Below are positions 23,301 to 32,170 of a stretch of DNA of 64,000 bases, piece by piece (position 1 is the first letter of the stretch; every line of letters starts with the position of its first letter). A program made the position numbers and the translations under genes. Origin of the DNA: Ditylenchus dipsaci (lineage: Eukaryota > Nematoda > Chromadorea > Rhabditida > Anguinidae); NCBI GenBank assembly GCA_004194705.1, contig SADC01000555.1, positions 1 through 64,000 of the forward strand. Reading direction: 5' to 3'. The notes under the pieces are model-generated. The model was not told the DNA's origin, did no database searches, and was given only the letters and a program-made list of their open reading frames with translations.

Positions 23301-26300
23301 CTGACATAGCCTTCCTAAGTTTTAGCCTAAAAAATAACTTTAAAGAACCATTGTTTTTGCGCGCAGTGGAATGTGTGAAATTTGAATTGGCGGGGACACT
23401 TCTCTTTCGTCTCTCATTGTACTCTTTGGAGTCATGGCGAACGACTTGAAAGAGTAAAGTTTGAGTAATAATAACTAAAGATGAAAGAGAAGTGTCCCCG
23501 CCAATTCAAGTTTTGCACATGCCACTGCGCGCAAAGAATATGCTCCTTTAAAAAAACAACAGGTAATAAAGAGACCAATGCAAACCTCCCCTTCTGGAAT
23601 AGGGCCCGATTTTCTGTGAGCCACTTTTCTGTTTTTGTTTAAATTTTTACAGTTGACAATTACAGTGTTTTATTTGATGAAAAAAACTTACTTTAAAGGG
23701 TCGAACATCGACTTCAGCTCTATAATCTTGTGGCTCAAAGCTCCAGTGGTCAAATCCCTTTCCCAGCCTACTCCTTTAGGCACTTTGTCCGGCTGATTTT
23801 CCAGCCTGTCCCAACTGATTTCAATAATGTAGCTTTCTTCCAATGAAAGTCTTCTCAGAGCTAACACTTTAAGGCAAGTCCAGTCTTTTCTGAAATAGAA
23901 AATATACTCAAATTTTACAAATTTTCTTCAACCAAGAAATGAGGCTACTGCTCGATTTCTTGATTTATTCACAAACAAATCCTGATTTTTGTAAAATTAA
24001 AGCTGGGACCACTTCTCCAATATTTAATTTTCTTACCTCAAATAAGCAATGGCTGAAAGCAGATTTCTAAGTGGCCATCCTGGTTGTCCGACTATACTTG
24101 AGGGGTTAGGGAACACTAATAGAACATCACCAGCTAACTGAACATCATTGGATGAATCAATAGCAGATAGAGGGTGGCAATCCCTCCGGTTTATTATCAC
24201 AAAAGGGTCATTATTCTGGGCTTCAGGCACTTTGTCTAAGTGATTGACCGCCAGGTTGAAAATTTGCTCCGTAAGAACTTCAGAGGACTTATTCTGTACT
24301 ATTTGATTGGGGTAGAGAAGCACGGGCATGCAGTTCCAGTAGTAATAGGTGAATTGCTTGATGTCCTAAGAATAAACGGGTTTTTTTTGCTTATTCTATA
24401 AATAATAATCAAGTGAGACTTACTGCCCAAGCTGTGAGGCAGAAATTGTTGAGCAAAGTTGGAGAAGTGAGCCACTCTTTGGATGTGATCAATGACCACA
24501 ACTAAAATAATTATCAATAAAATATACCGTATTTCCTACCACCGTCCAACCCTCCGCCCCTCAACCCCCCCCCCCCCCACTTTGAACACCTATGCAAAGC
24601 TGTTTAATGCACTTTCTTAACTGCCACGAGATCTACCGATTCCACTTTTTGTAATTATGAATTTTCAAATTTTGAAATTTTCACCAAAATCTTGGATCGA
24701 CTCCAAAATTTTCAGATTTTCAAGGGGTTTGAAAAATAAGCGCCCATGGACTCTTACTAGAGGAAATAGGGTAGTCAGCTCAACGAGAAGCTTTTTAATC
24801 GCATTTTTTAAAGATTTTCAGGGAACGTAAATTGTGTTTTGGCAAATGTCGAAAAATTGTTTTTAGAGACTTTTTTGTAAAGTTTTCGGAGCAATTTACC
24901 CTTACCCAGCAGTCAATTTAGCTTAGGGGACCAAGGCGATTTGCGAAAAAAAATTCACCAAAATTTTTTTGCATTAAAATGATTTAAAACGTGTTAAAAA
25001 CGGTTTATAAAGACTTTTGCGAGAAAAAAAAACAATCGGATGCTGGGGGTAAAAGTAAATTTAGCCAAGTTTTCTAGAAAAAAACCCTAATATACCATAA
25101 GAACTTCTTATACCGATAAGGAATTATCCGTAACTATATCTTGGTAACTATTTCCACTCTGCGCTCTGCAAATATTTTTTTCGTCAAATATTTATACCAA
25201 ACGCACCCGTCCCACGAAAAAGCTAATGTAATATTACCTAATAATTTTTAGATAGTGTCTAAAACCATCGTTTTTCTAAAAAAAATGTTATACGAAAGCC
25301 ATTGTTAGTAATGGGCAAGACCTAATGCCCAAGTAAAAATTGTCGGGTTAGGGGTATTTGACACTAGCGCCCTGGGGCGGGGGAAGGAATGCATGTCACT
25401 CTAACGCTCAAGTGTTTAAGGTGTTTTGAAAAAAAAAATAATAGTATAAATACAGTCAACTCTCGATATAACGCCACCCCTGGAGACCGGCCCAAAGTGG
25501 CGTTATATCGAGAGTCGACTGTATGCTTAATTTGACAAGTGCTAACGAAATTTCAAAAAGTGCAAAATTGTAGTCAAAATGTTAAAAATTGTATTAATAT
25601 ATTTTTTTTTATCAAAATATCTGGTTGCCTTGAATTATTATTGGTTAAAAATTTTTTTCTGTACAACTCAACAATTGTACATCAGCATTACCTTTTGAGC
25701 ACAAGACTCCAAGATTGCTTTTCGGTCCAACTCTTCCAGGAAAGCTTTTCGAGTGTTCACTAACAATAATTGCCCAACCATCAATGACTCTCCTTTAGGA
25801 GTTATAGGCTGTTGTGACTCAACTGGCTGAACACTTTCATCTAACACAAATGAGTCGTGGCTAAGGCACAAAGAGCACTTGGTTATTTGACGGCGGCCGG
25901 CTGAAATTTCAACGCACAGTTAATGACCACAAATGCATCGACCCTAGTAGCGAATAACCCCCCCCCAACGATTTTCACTTTTTTTACTTTAGTGAAAATT
26001 ACCCAAATTTATGTCCCAGACCCCGGAGAATGTGCGCAAACTCTTCATTAGTCACAACTTCCGTACGCTGGCCTACCCTTAAGCCTAAGGGCTAAGCCTA
26101 AACTTGTTGTTTGCAAAGGTAGTTACAGCAATCTTCAAAGGTCGGATGCTTGGGGGGGGGGGGGGTATTCGCTATTAGCGCCAATGCATCAAAGCATTGT
26201 AAACTTACAAGTAGAATATGTGCCGAAAATCTTCTTAGGAGTTTCATCTAATTGCCATTTATTCACTTTGAGCTAAATTTTTTAATCTGCTTAAAATTTA

Positions 26301-26638
26301 CTTTTAAACACCCATTTAGGCTCATTTATGCTGTATTTTCTGCAGTCAATGCTTTTGCTTTTTAGATTATTTTTATAGTTGACCAACTGTCTAAAATGCA
26401 TTCCATTTAAATTTTGCCTTTGACATTTTATGTTAACCGTATTTTTTTAGCTGGCATTAACTGTAGAATATCCAGTGAACAATATTTTAAAAAGTTAGCT
26501 GTCTGATTACTAATGTTTAAACCAAACCTTGTTGACTTGACTCCAAAATGTGGGGTCGATGAAACTTGTGAAAGGAACAAATGCCAAACTTTCTGAGCTA
26601 GTTTTGATAGCAGGCTTAGCAGGAATGTTATCAGTCAT
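8304..26638 (-). CDS. ATG7: ATG7, E1-like enzyme of autophagy conjugation (12 exons, 705 aa)
   Basis: ATG7 activates ATG8/LC3 and ATG12 through a catalytic-cysteine thioester and passes them to ATG3 and ATG10 in the cytosol. Exons (read on the minus strand): 26638-26528, 26272-26209, 25900-25692, 24501-24424, 24365-24037, 23889-23692, 18473-18339, 18282-18208, 11888-11731, 11431-11301, 9899-9632, 8665-8304. They join in frame with no stop and give 705 residues, close to human ATG7 (703). Seen: N-terminal domain with PGWPLRN, E1 nucleotide-binding loop GSGTLG (about 365-370), [13 protein letters not shown] and CTAC cysteine pairs (551/554, 645/648), and active-site C573 in DRTLDQQC. Intron 8 (11889-18207) has a GC-AG boundary and holds the 14-3-3 gene; intron 6 (18474-23691) holds an hAT transposon. 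AATAAA motifs overlap the stop codon, so the 3' UTR is very short. An acceptor-like TTGTAG lies 4 bases before the ATG. Confidence 0.97.
10219..11074. mobile_element. Foldback element with about 170-bp inverted ends, ATG7 intron
   Basis: Long, almost identical inverted arms (10219-10400 and 10900-11074) include TTTTTCCCATTTGGGAAAAA and two facing copies of GGCGTTTGGCC. An 8-bp duplication ATATTTTT flanks it (10211-10218, 11075-11082). The centre is non-coding and includes two GGGGGACCAAGGC-type motifs. A solitary end of the same family lies at 50911-50940. Confidence 0.84.
12252..13580. mobile_element. MULE-type element with tandem-repeat inverted ends and FLYWCH protein
   Basis: Ends GGATAATATTTC and GAAATACCACCC (imperfect inverted pair) are flanked by a 9-bp duplication ATTTGAAAA (12243-12251, 13581-13589). 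The terminal inverted repeats are arrays of a roughly 20-bp unit containing GTCCGTAGA(A/T)T: about 12270-12480 on the left, complement at about 13410-13575 on the right. Between them is a plus-strand coding remnant. It sits in ATG7 intron 8 and was inserted into an older array of a GGGCACAAACTG-type unit, seen in the same orientation on both sides (12150-12245, 13590-13660). Confidence 0.87.
12492..12800 (+). CDS. FLYWCH-type zinc-finger protein fragment of a MULE element
   Basis: The frame starts [20 protein letters not shown] and reads to WSLNQWQ; a GTAAGG donor at 12645 and an ATTTTAG acceptor near 12681 join it to [17 protein letters not shown], then CVCQARSH and a stop at about 12800. 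The W-x-C ... C-x-A-R pattern and its spacing match the FLYWCH DNA-binding finger found at the N-terminus of many animal MULE transposases. No transposase catalytic core is seen; downstream frames (12884-13150) are short and unrecognised. The element is probably non-autonomous. Confidence 0.6.
13905..14914 (+). CDS. 14-3-3 phosphoserine/threonine-binding adaptor (5 exons, 266 aa)
   Basis: 14-3-3 dimers bind phosphorylated client proteins in the cytosol. Exons 13905-13972, 14020-14251, 14310-14433, 14490-14650 and 14699-14914 join in frame. The start [20 protein letters not shown] matches the family dimer helix. Phosphopeptide-pocket residues are present: K50 in AYKN, R57 in GIRRASWR, and R129/Y130 in FRYLAEV. 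The signatures [13 protein letters not shown] and LLRDNLTLW are also there. The C-terminal tail is long, acidic and serine-rich ([16 protein letters not shown]), then ends SRPF. The whole gene sits inside the largest intron of ATG7, on the opposite strand. A TTTTTTAG acceptor-like site lies about 25 bases before the ATG, and AATAAA is at 14951-14956. The sequence is divergent from vertebrate isoforms, so I do not assign an isoform. Confidence 0.97.
14951..14956 (+). terminator. Poly(A) signal AATAAA of the 14-3-3 gene
   Basis: Lies 37 bases after the 14-3-3 stop codon, on the same strand. Confidence 0.7.
16597..17003. mobile_element. hAT-type MITE, 407 bp
   Basis: Starts CAGTGTTTTCGAAAATCACA and ends with the related inverted AAAACACTG. 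An 8-bp duplication CCCGTGAC flanks it (16589-16596, 17004-17011). The arms are inverted over most of the length. Non-coding. Located in ATG7 intron 8. Confidence 0.86.
17207..17884. mobile_element. Array-ended element (TAAATTCGCCTACAG unit)
   Basis: Six direct copies of a 15-17-bp unit TAAATTCGCCTACAG (17214-17310) are mirrored by four copies at 17827-17880. AATCCCC occurs directly outside both ends (17198-17204, 17886-17892), a likely but imperfect target duplication. It interrupts a TACCGTATTT-type MITE (17162-18097) and itself contains a GC-hairpin MITE (about 17440-17790). A short solo end with the same GGCTCTAGGTAAATTCGCC start is at 5316-5370. Confidence 0.78.
18627..18859. mobile_element. 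TACCGTATTT-ended MITE copy (ATG7 intron 6)
   Basis: Starts TACCGTATTTTCTCTATTAA and ends TTATTAGAGAAAATCCGGTA; the two ends are inverted copies. Non-coding. Confidence 0.7.
19259..21368 (+). CDS. hAT (ZBED-type) transposase, 7 exons, one frame break
   Basis: Exons 19259-19650, 19714-19852, 19899-20085, 20147-20359, 20404-20732, 20776-21118, 21168-21368. Domains in order: BED zinc finger (C-x2-C ... H-x3-H in SCEECG ... LLHHAKTH), [26 protein letters not shown], catalytic-core start [57 protein letters not shown] and the C-terminal dimerisation domain [17 protein letters not shown]. All introns are short and in phase. One extra base in an AAAA run near 19557-19560 breaks the frame between FDRQK and [13 protein letters not shown] poly(A) signal lies at 21431. 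The transposase may be functional if that base is an error. Confidence 0.93.
21465..21581 (+). pseudogene. RPS18: Ribosomal protein S18 (RPS18) C-terminal fragment inside the hAT element
   Basis: The frame reads [14 protein letters not shown], a TAG stop where the family has Gln, then [18 protein letters not shown] and a short extra tail before TAA. This is the conserved C-terminus of cytosolic ribosomal protein S18. Only the last 38 codons or so are present and the in-frame stop shows it is not a working gene. It lies between the transposase stop (21368) and the right inverted end (22487), so it travels with the transposon. It could be transposon gene capture or a small processed copy inserted into the element. 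Confidence 0.85.
22568..22812. mobile_element. TACCGTATTT-ended MITE copy
   Basis: Starts TACCGTACTTACTCTAATAG with a C9 run and ends AAGAGTAAATACGGTA; inner AAAATCGTG/complement stems. Lies just right of the hAT element. Confidence 0.7.
22880..23085. repeat. Hairpin MITE, same family as 56200-56425
   Basis: Inverted arms with CATTGAACTTCTGTACGGAT and complement and a TTTCTAACAAAACAAGG centre. Located in ATG7 intron 6, right of the hAT element. Confidence 0.72.
23378..23512. repeat. Hairpin with GCGGGGACACTTCTCTTTC ends
   Basis: TTGAATTGGCGGGGACACTT and complement flank a stem of CTTTCGTCTCTCAT-like sequence. Shares the outer GGCGGGGAC with the 56200 family. Confidence 0.68.
24525..24773. 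mobile_element. TACCGTATTT-ended MITE copy (ATG7 intron)
   Basis: Starts TACCGTATTTCCTACCACCG, has a C14 run, and ends ACTAGAGGAAATAGGGTA. More diverged than other copies. Confidence 0.6.
25453..25521. mobile_element. 69-bp pogo/Tigger MITE
   Basis: CAGTCAACTCTCGATATAAC and its near-perfect complement face each other around a short centre, with TA on both sides. This is a minimal pogo-type MITE in an ATG7 intron. Confidence 0.85.
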
Positions 26639-26639
26639 G

Positions 26640-28240
26640 TTTCTACAATTAAAATAAAATTTTGCTTGTTTAGAGCTCACATTTTTACAATACAGTTGCT
26701 CAAACTGCAGTCGACTTTCTACTCCTTCCAATAAGGTGGTTTAAAAGACGGGGAAAATAACCCAAAAGATAACCCTTGATATAAGACCACCGATGGCCGG
26801 TTCAGAGAGGTGGTCTTGTATGTAGACCCAACTTCAAAGGACCATACTTGTTGATGACAATGAGAATTTGGCAAATTAAAATGCGCGAGGGACACCTTTT
26901 TATTCCAAAAAAACTTTTTAAATTATGTATTGTTAGTATATCAAAATTAAAAACAATTCTTCATAGAAGCGGCCTAGGTAGCCCTGCCTAGTGCACGGCG
27001 TGTCGAATCAGTAAAAATAGCGAAGAGGGTATTTTTAAGAGCATGATTAGAAAATAATTGACTTTTTGCCTTGGGGGACCAAGGTAAACCACCGTAAAAG
27101 AGTACATGGATCCTACCGTGGACCCTAAAACTACTTTGACTGTGAAAAATTCAGAAAACAGAGTTATTATATTAAAAACATTCAGCTCTGGAAAGATATA
27201 ATCTTATCAGTTTAATGACCAGACAAAAATTCATCGAATATAACTTCATGGTAAAATATAAGGCTAATCTATTTACAGTGTACTTAAAAAAACCATGTTA
27301 ATCTGTTCAACTCTGCTACAGTCAACCCTCGATATAATGGCTCCCACCTCAAGTTCGTTCCCGCCTAGTGTCCGACACTTTTTTACTCTGATTTTCGACT
27401 AGTCCAGTCCCAAATATCGTAAGGATTTCGATTTTGCCGATTGTTTTTCAAATAAAAAATAGTTTTTCCGAAATAATCCGCGAATATTCGATATAACGGC
27501 CCTCTAATTTTAACATATGGGGCCGTTTTATCGAGTGCCCGCGGATCTTTTCGGAAAAATTACTTTTTATTTGAAAAACGATCGGCATAATCGAAATTCT
27601 CACGATATCGGACTGGACTAGTCAAAGACAACTCCCAAAAGAATTCAAAAATCAGGGTAAAAAAAGTGTAGGACCCTAGGCGAGAACGAACTTGAGGTGG
27701 GGTCCGTTAAATCGAGGATTGACTGTATTAACTGCGAAAAGACTAGCCACAGGCTAGACCCCGTTTTGGAAATAAAATAAGGTTTAAACGAGCGCGCCTC
27801 GAACAATTTCATTAAAATTTAATTTGAAAAATTAAATATATGCGGGTTTTCAAATTGTGTCTCATTGCAGCCATTAGCTGTAGAGATGGAGTTTGCTCTG
27901 AAATAAAAATATTTTTCTATAAGAAAAACATTGAAAGAAAAACAAGCAGCACATGAAAAATGATCATTAATTTACCTTACACGCCCACTTTTTGATTAAA
28001 TTATTTTTGAGACTTTTACATCAAAAAATATCACATGTTTATTTGATTCAATCAAACAGCGTCTAGCAGTGCCGATACATTTATAAATTTTGAGTGCGTA
28101 AAAGTTTTGCGAATTTACGAATTTTCGGCGTTATTAGCTCATAATTTCTTCTCGCAAAAAATATAAATAATGCCCTAACTATTCTGAAATAATTTTCACA
28201 CGCCAAAATTAATTTGAAAAATTATTTTTTGACTCAAAAA
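26640..28240. other. Upstream of ATG7: no gene recognised
   Basis: Non-coding apart from the pogo-like MITE 27319-27725; a CTTGGGGGACCAAGG palindrome at 27071. The ATG7 promoter should lie in the first part, but no clear core element is visible. Confidence 0.4.
27319..27725. mobile_element. Pogo/Tigger-like MITE, about 400 bp
   Basis: Starts CAGTCAACCCTCGATATAAT and ends with the related inverted ATCGAGGATTGACTG, with TA at both sides. Long internal inverted repeats include GTTCCCGCCTAG near 27357 and its complement near 27680. No coding sequence. Confidence 0.78.
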
Positions 28241-28244
28241 GCTA

Positions 28245-28610
28245 ATGGCTTGTTCACGTTGTTCAAGTTAAAGTTAGAGTTCGGGTAAGAGGTGTTCATG
28301 TACTAAAAATCCAAACTCGAACTCTAACTCGAGTGTTTTATATACCTCGAATTAGAATTCGAGGTTAAATTTAAAGGTGTTGATGCATATAACTTGGATT
28401 CCCTTGAAGCAAATCCCCCTAAAAACTAACTTTTAGTGGCTTTAGACGACTTTGGGGTGAGATTCTGAGCTATCTAAGCTATTCACTTAAACATTTTCAA
28501 GTTCGACCTCGAACTCTAACTCAAATTACGTGAACACCTTTGAGTTTGGGTTTTTAAGTACATGAACACCTATTACCCGAACTCTAACTCGAACAACGTG
28601 AACAAGCCAT
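28245..28610. mobile_element. Palindromic MITE, 366 bp
   Basis: Ends ATGGCTTGTTCACGTTGTTC and complement, followed by inverted AACTCTAACTCG-type repeats that also recur internally around 28320 and 28520. No coding sequence. Confidence 0.75.
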
Positions 28611-28854
28611 AAGCTTTCAAAAAAGTTTAGGTTCCAAGGCAGAAAATTGTTACTACTTATTTGCGCAAAACTCATTTGTGCAAAGTTCGATCCAACTTTT
28701 TCGAGCTCAAACTCAAATTTTTAGGCTCAGGCTTAGGCAAGGATAGGCCAGCGTATGTTAAGACAGGCTAAAACGTATTTTCCAACTTTTTTTAGATCTA
28801 GATCCAAGCCGCGAATTTAAAAAAAATTGCGCAAATGAGTGTGCGCAAACAGGG

Positions 28855-29190
28855 CTGGGCACGGGCCGGCCAGGCCCGTGCCTTAAAGGGGTGGGACACT
28901 TGCCCCCCCCCGGGGTTGAGAAATAGGTTTGTCAACCTGATGAAAAACCCATAAATGGGTTGCAAAAAGATTTTAAATATAAAATTATTTGTGTGATTTT
29001 ATGATGGGTTTCACTACATTATTCGACAATATTTAGTGAAACCCATCATAAAATCACATAAATAATTTTATATTTAAAATCTTTTTCCAACCCATTTATG
29101 GGTTTTTCATCAGGTTGACAAACCCATTTCTCAACCCCCTAAGTGTCACCCCCCCCCTTTAAAAGCTCCGGCCCGGTTAGGCCCGGGTTA
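28855..29190. repeat. Long near-perfect hairpin with C/G-rich ends
   Basis: Arms 28905-29015 and 29040-29145 are nearly identical inverted copies (GTTTGTCAACCTGATGAAAA ... complement; inner TATAATGGGTTTCA-like stem), separated by about 25 bases. Outer parts have runs of C and the self-complementary GGGCCGGCCAGGCCC (28863-28877). A diverged relative is at 1815-1945 (GGGGGGGTTGAGGAATG, ATGGGTTTCATTA). Confidence 0.75.
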
Positions 29191-29774
29191 ACTTACAGAC
29201 AACTGAAAATTCCACTATTTCAAAGGAGTTTTTTCACCGTTTAACAATTTTTTGCATTCAAGCGCCCATTTATCGTTTATTTATTGTAATTGAATATTTC
29301 GAACTCCCAGGTTCGAATCCCAGTGGGTGCAAACCTTGTTTATCTCCTTTTTTTATTCCCTTTAGATACAACTTTGGCGTAAAAATGATCATCAGGCTCT
29401 TGGCTATATAACAAGGTTATCATTGCAGCGTTTTACACCACTACAGCTCTTAGATTAAAAACTTTAAGCGAATAAAAAAAGTTAATTAATTACATTTAAA
29501 TGAAGCTGAAAGCACTAAATTATTTGATAATAAGGAGCGCACAAATTATTTCAATGGGTAGAAAAGGGGCAAAACTTTTTTGTCACATATTCACTTTTTT
29601 GTACCAGATTCACTTTTTTCTGTCACAGATTTGATTTGTCACAGATTCACTTTTTTTGTACCAGATTCACTTTTTTCTGTCACAGATTTCCTCATTTCTG
29701 TCACAGATTTGGTTCTCGACACGAAATCAACAATTTTTAAAAAATTTTGAGTGAAATTCAGGGGTGGGCAAAGA

Positions 29775-29950
29775 CCAGATGGCTGAACTCCAAGCCCCCT
29801 GCGCCCCCTTCGGGGGCGCAGGGGGCTTGGAGTTGAGATGCGCACACCCACATACCTTAGACACAAATCACTCGAAAGTGACTCTGGATGCATGAAAAAG
29901 CATGCATACCAAAGTTTATTTATACGGTAGGCCCAGTATTCAAAACTATG
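29775..29950. mobile_element. GC-hairpin MITE copy
   Basis: Shares the GGGGCGCAGGGGGCTTGG hairpin, GAGATGCGCACACCCACATA and CTCGAAAGTGACTCTGGATG with copies at 6640-6860 and 17560-17790. It sits beside a tandem array of TCACAGATTCACTTTTTT units (29575-29712). Confidence 0.7.
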
Positions 29951-30864
29951 TTCAACATCTTCTTGTTAGTGGGCCCTGTGTGATCAGTGGCCCCTTTTAT
30001 TCCCTTCCTCTCCCAATACAGCCCTTATTCCCTTTAAAATTCAAAAGGCGCCAATTAAAATTTTTCAAATTTTGACTCAAAAACCATGATACTCCCGGTT
30101 CACCCTTATTTCCGCCAAACTCATTTCCGCCAACTCATTTCCGCCAACTTATTTCCGCCAAACTCATTTCCGCCAAACTCATTTCCGCCAACCTTATTTC
30201 CGCCAACCTCATTTCCGCCAACCTTATTTCCGCCAAGCTCATTTCCGCCACTTTTTTTTAAATTTTTAATTCAAAGCTTTTTGTGCTTTTCAGGTTCCAA
30301 AACTTGTTTTCTGTACTAATTCAACCATTCTAAAGATGGTTTGACTGTAGTGAAATGCCGTTTCGTAGGGTATTTATCGAGTTTTCGTAAAACTGCTTAA
30401 ATGACAGTTTACTACATAAAATGATTTTTACAATACTTAATCAGTACAGGAAAGTGTCTTGGAGGCCGAAAAACATGAACAGCTGCATCCAGTTGACATC
30501 CATCCATTTACGAAGTGGTCATCCACTTGGTTAACAGCCATTTTTTTCAATTTTGTAATCGATCCGTCTTTACCTACGTATAGTACTTTGTGAGAATTCT
30601 TAGTAAGAATTTTATGTTAATTACTTATCTGAAAATGATTTTTCGGCAATTTTTGTTAAGAAGCAGCGTAATGTGAATTAAGATAAGGTAAAGTGCTTGT
30701 CCAACTTTTTTTCATTACATCTTTTGTGTGAAAAATCCGTACTCCTTAGTGATTGAACGTAGAAGAGCTTTGTATATGTGTACCGATAAATTTTATTTCG
30801 TTTAAATAAACCAACTTTCCATAACACGCGTAAAAGAGCAATAATAGACAAAGAAAGTTATTAT

Positions 30865-31023
30865 CTATGAAGATTTTCTGTCGAGAATTTCTTTGACCAT
30901 GTCATTTCGAGTACCTTTCATTTCGGCCTGAGAGAAATTCAACCGTTTACGTCTAGAAAAACTTTCGGCAAATCGGCTGGCAAATACTCCGCAATCAAAC
31001 ATGTTCGTCTGTACTGGAACGTC
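30865..31023 (-). CDS. Ulp1/SENP-type (C48) cysteine protease C-terminal exon
   Basis: A TTTTAG acceptor opens 52 codons reading VPVQTNMFDCGVFASRFAES, then EMKGTRNDMVKEILDRKSS and a stop. The Q-x-N-x-x-DCGVF block holds the oxyanion Gln and catalytic Cys of Ulp1/SENP proteases, and R-x-D-M helices follow at the usual spacing. The catalytic His and Asp would lie upstream, and I could not place them. It is inside an array-ended MULE-type element. Ulp1 domains in MULE-type elements are known from plants (KAONASHI), so this is most likely a transposon gene rather than a host SUMO protease. Confidence 0.72.
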   Translation of the reverse strand, partial: DVPVQTNMFDCGVFASRFAESFSRRKRLNFSQAEMKGTRNDMVKEILDRKSS

Positions 31024-31269
31024 CTAAAATTTATCTAGTCTATAAAGAAATATTGAGCAAACCTTTAGGCTAAATGCAAACCATCACATCCACCTCATTG
31101 AAGACTCTTCATATCGCGTATTTCTCCAGAAACTTTCTGTAAAATCGGTCTTGAGTCAGTACAATCTAGAAAACCAAAATATGTACACAAAATGGGTGAT
31201 GTGAAAAGACTACCTCTAACCATGTAATAGAAATCGATACTTTTGCTTGGTGTTCTTGAAGCAGTCAAC

Positions 31270-31464
31270 TCATGTTATTTGCTCCACTGGCTTGTTGACA
31301 CTGGATGCCCCAATTGGTTGGCGTGTTCGATGAACCATCTGTTGTAGAGGAAGGTCCGACGGCAAAAATAGGAGTTGTTCATCCAAGGGATTGGACTTTG
31401 TAGCTTCCACGATGAAACCAGACTTCATTCTAATAATTCGTGCTTGGTCTTCTTTTACTTGCAC
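31270..31464 (-). CDS. Remnant coding block of the Ulp1-bearing element
   Basis: Open minus-strand frame with QARIIRMKSGFIVEATKSNP followed by DLPLQQMVHRTRQPIG. The first block resembles the tail of a FLYWCH finger (C-x-A-R-I then a strand and an H/N-rich end). The second is typical of the linker before a MULE transposase core. The match is weak. It shares the element with the Ulp1 exon and is on the same strand, so both may be exons of one protein. Confidence 0.35.
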   Translation of the reverse strand: MQVKEDQARIIRMKSGFIVEATKSNPLDEQLLFLPSDLPLQQMVHRTRQPIGASSVNKPVEQIT

Positions 31465-32170
31465 TGTGCGTTAACGTAACTTAAGATACTTGGCATGAGA
31501 GACAATGTAAATGGTCGCATACCTGGAAATTCGCTGCCATTTTCTACAATAAATAATTAACATCCTGAGAAAAATATAGCTATGAAAAGCAGCATCGCAA
31601 AAAACAGAGCAAACACGCAAAAAACCGAGCATACAAATAAAAAAAACGAGAAATTCGGTAATACAAAACTGTTATCTTAGGGCTTTCTTAAAAAGTGGCG
31701 GAAATGAGTTTGGCGGAAATAAGGTTGGCGGAAATGAGGTTGGCGGAAATAAGGTTGGCGGAAATGAGTTTGGCGGAAATAAGTTGGCGGAAATGAGTTG
31801 GCGGAAATGATTTTGGCGAAATAAGTGTTAACCATACTCCCCCCCTGTGGTTCGAAAAAAATTTTTTTCTCAGAACCAAAAAAAACGCGCGGCTTTCTTA
31901 TGAAATCGGGGTCGAGAAACACGAATATGAAGTTATCTCCTCCACCTGATCAGTCCCCGTGGGGGGGGGGATTCTGAACTCAAGCGATACATTCTGCCTC
32001 GAAAACATCAAAATAGGCATAACTAGGGTCGGTCCCGTGGTTTTGCTTACATCGAGAGTGAGCTGTGCGCACAAGCCGTTTATGGATGAAATGACCTTCG
32101 GATGAAACGGTTTTGGATGAAACCGTATTGGTCGAAACGATTATGGAGGAAACGGCTTATGGACAAAATG

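Larger units (their letters stand above)
30097..31833. mobile_element. MULE-type element with TTTCCGCCAA-array ends and Ulp1 protease
   Basis: The left end GGTTCACCCTTATTT and the complement of the right end, GGTTAACACTTATTT, are inverted relatives. An 8-bp duplication ATACTCCC flanks the element (30089-30096, 31834-31841). The terminal repeats are arrays of a 13-15-bp unit with core ATTTCCGCCAA (30103-30252), mirrored as TTGGCGGAAAT (31692-31815). The interior carries minus-strand coding remnants, including a Ulp1-like protease exon and a possible FLYWCH-finger end. Confidence 0.88.

Noticed and set aside
29310..29345. tRNA gene candidate from a good B box
   Set aside because: No A box or cloverleaf upstream; same 3' fragment recurs at 5391, so it is a repeat.
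30086..30319. Plus-strand open frame with FPPNSFPPT repeats
   Set aside because: It is a translation of the TTTCCGCCAA terminal array of a transposon.
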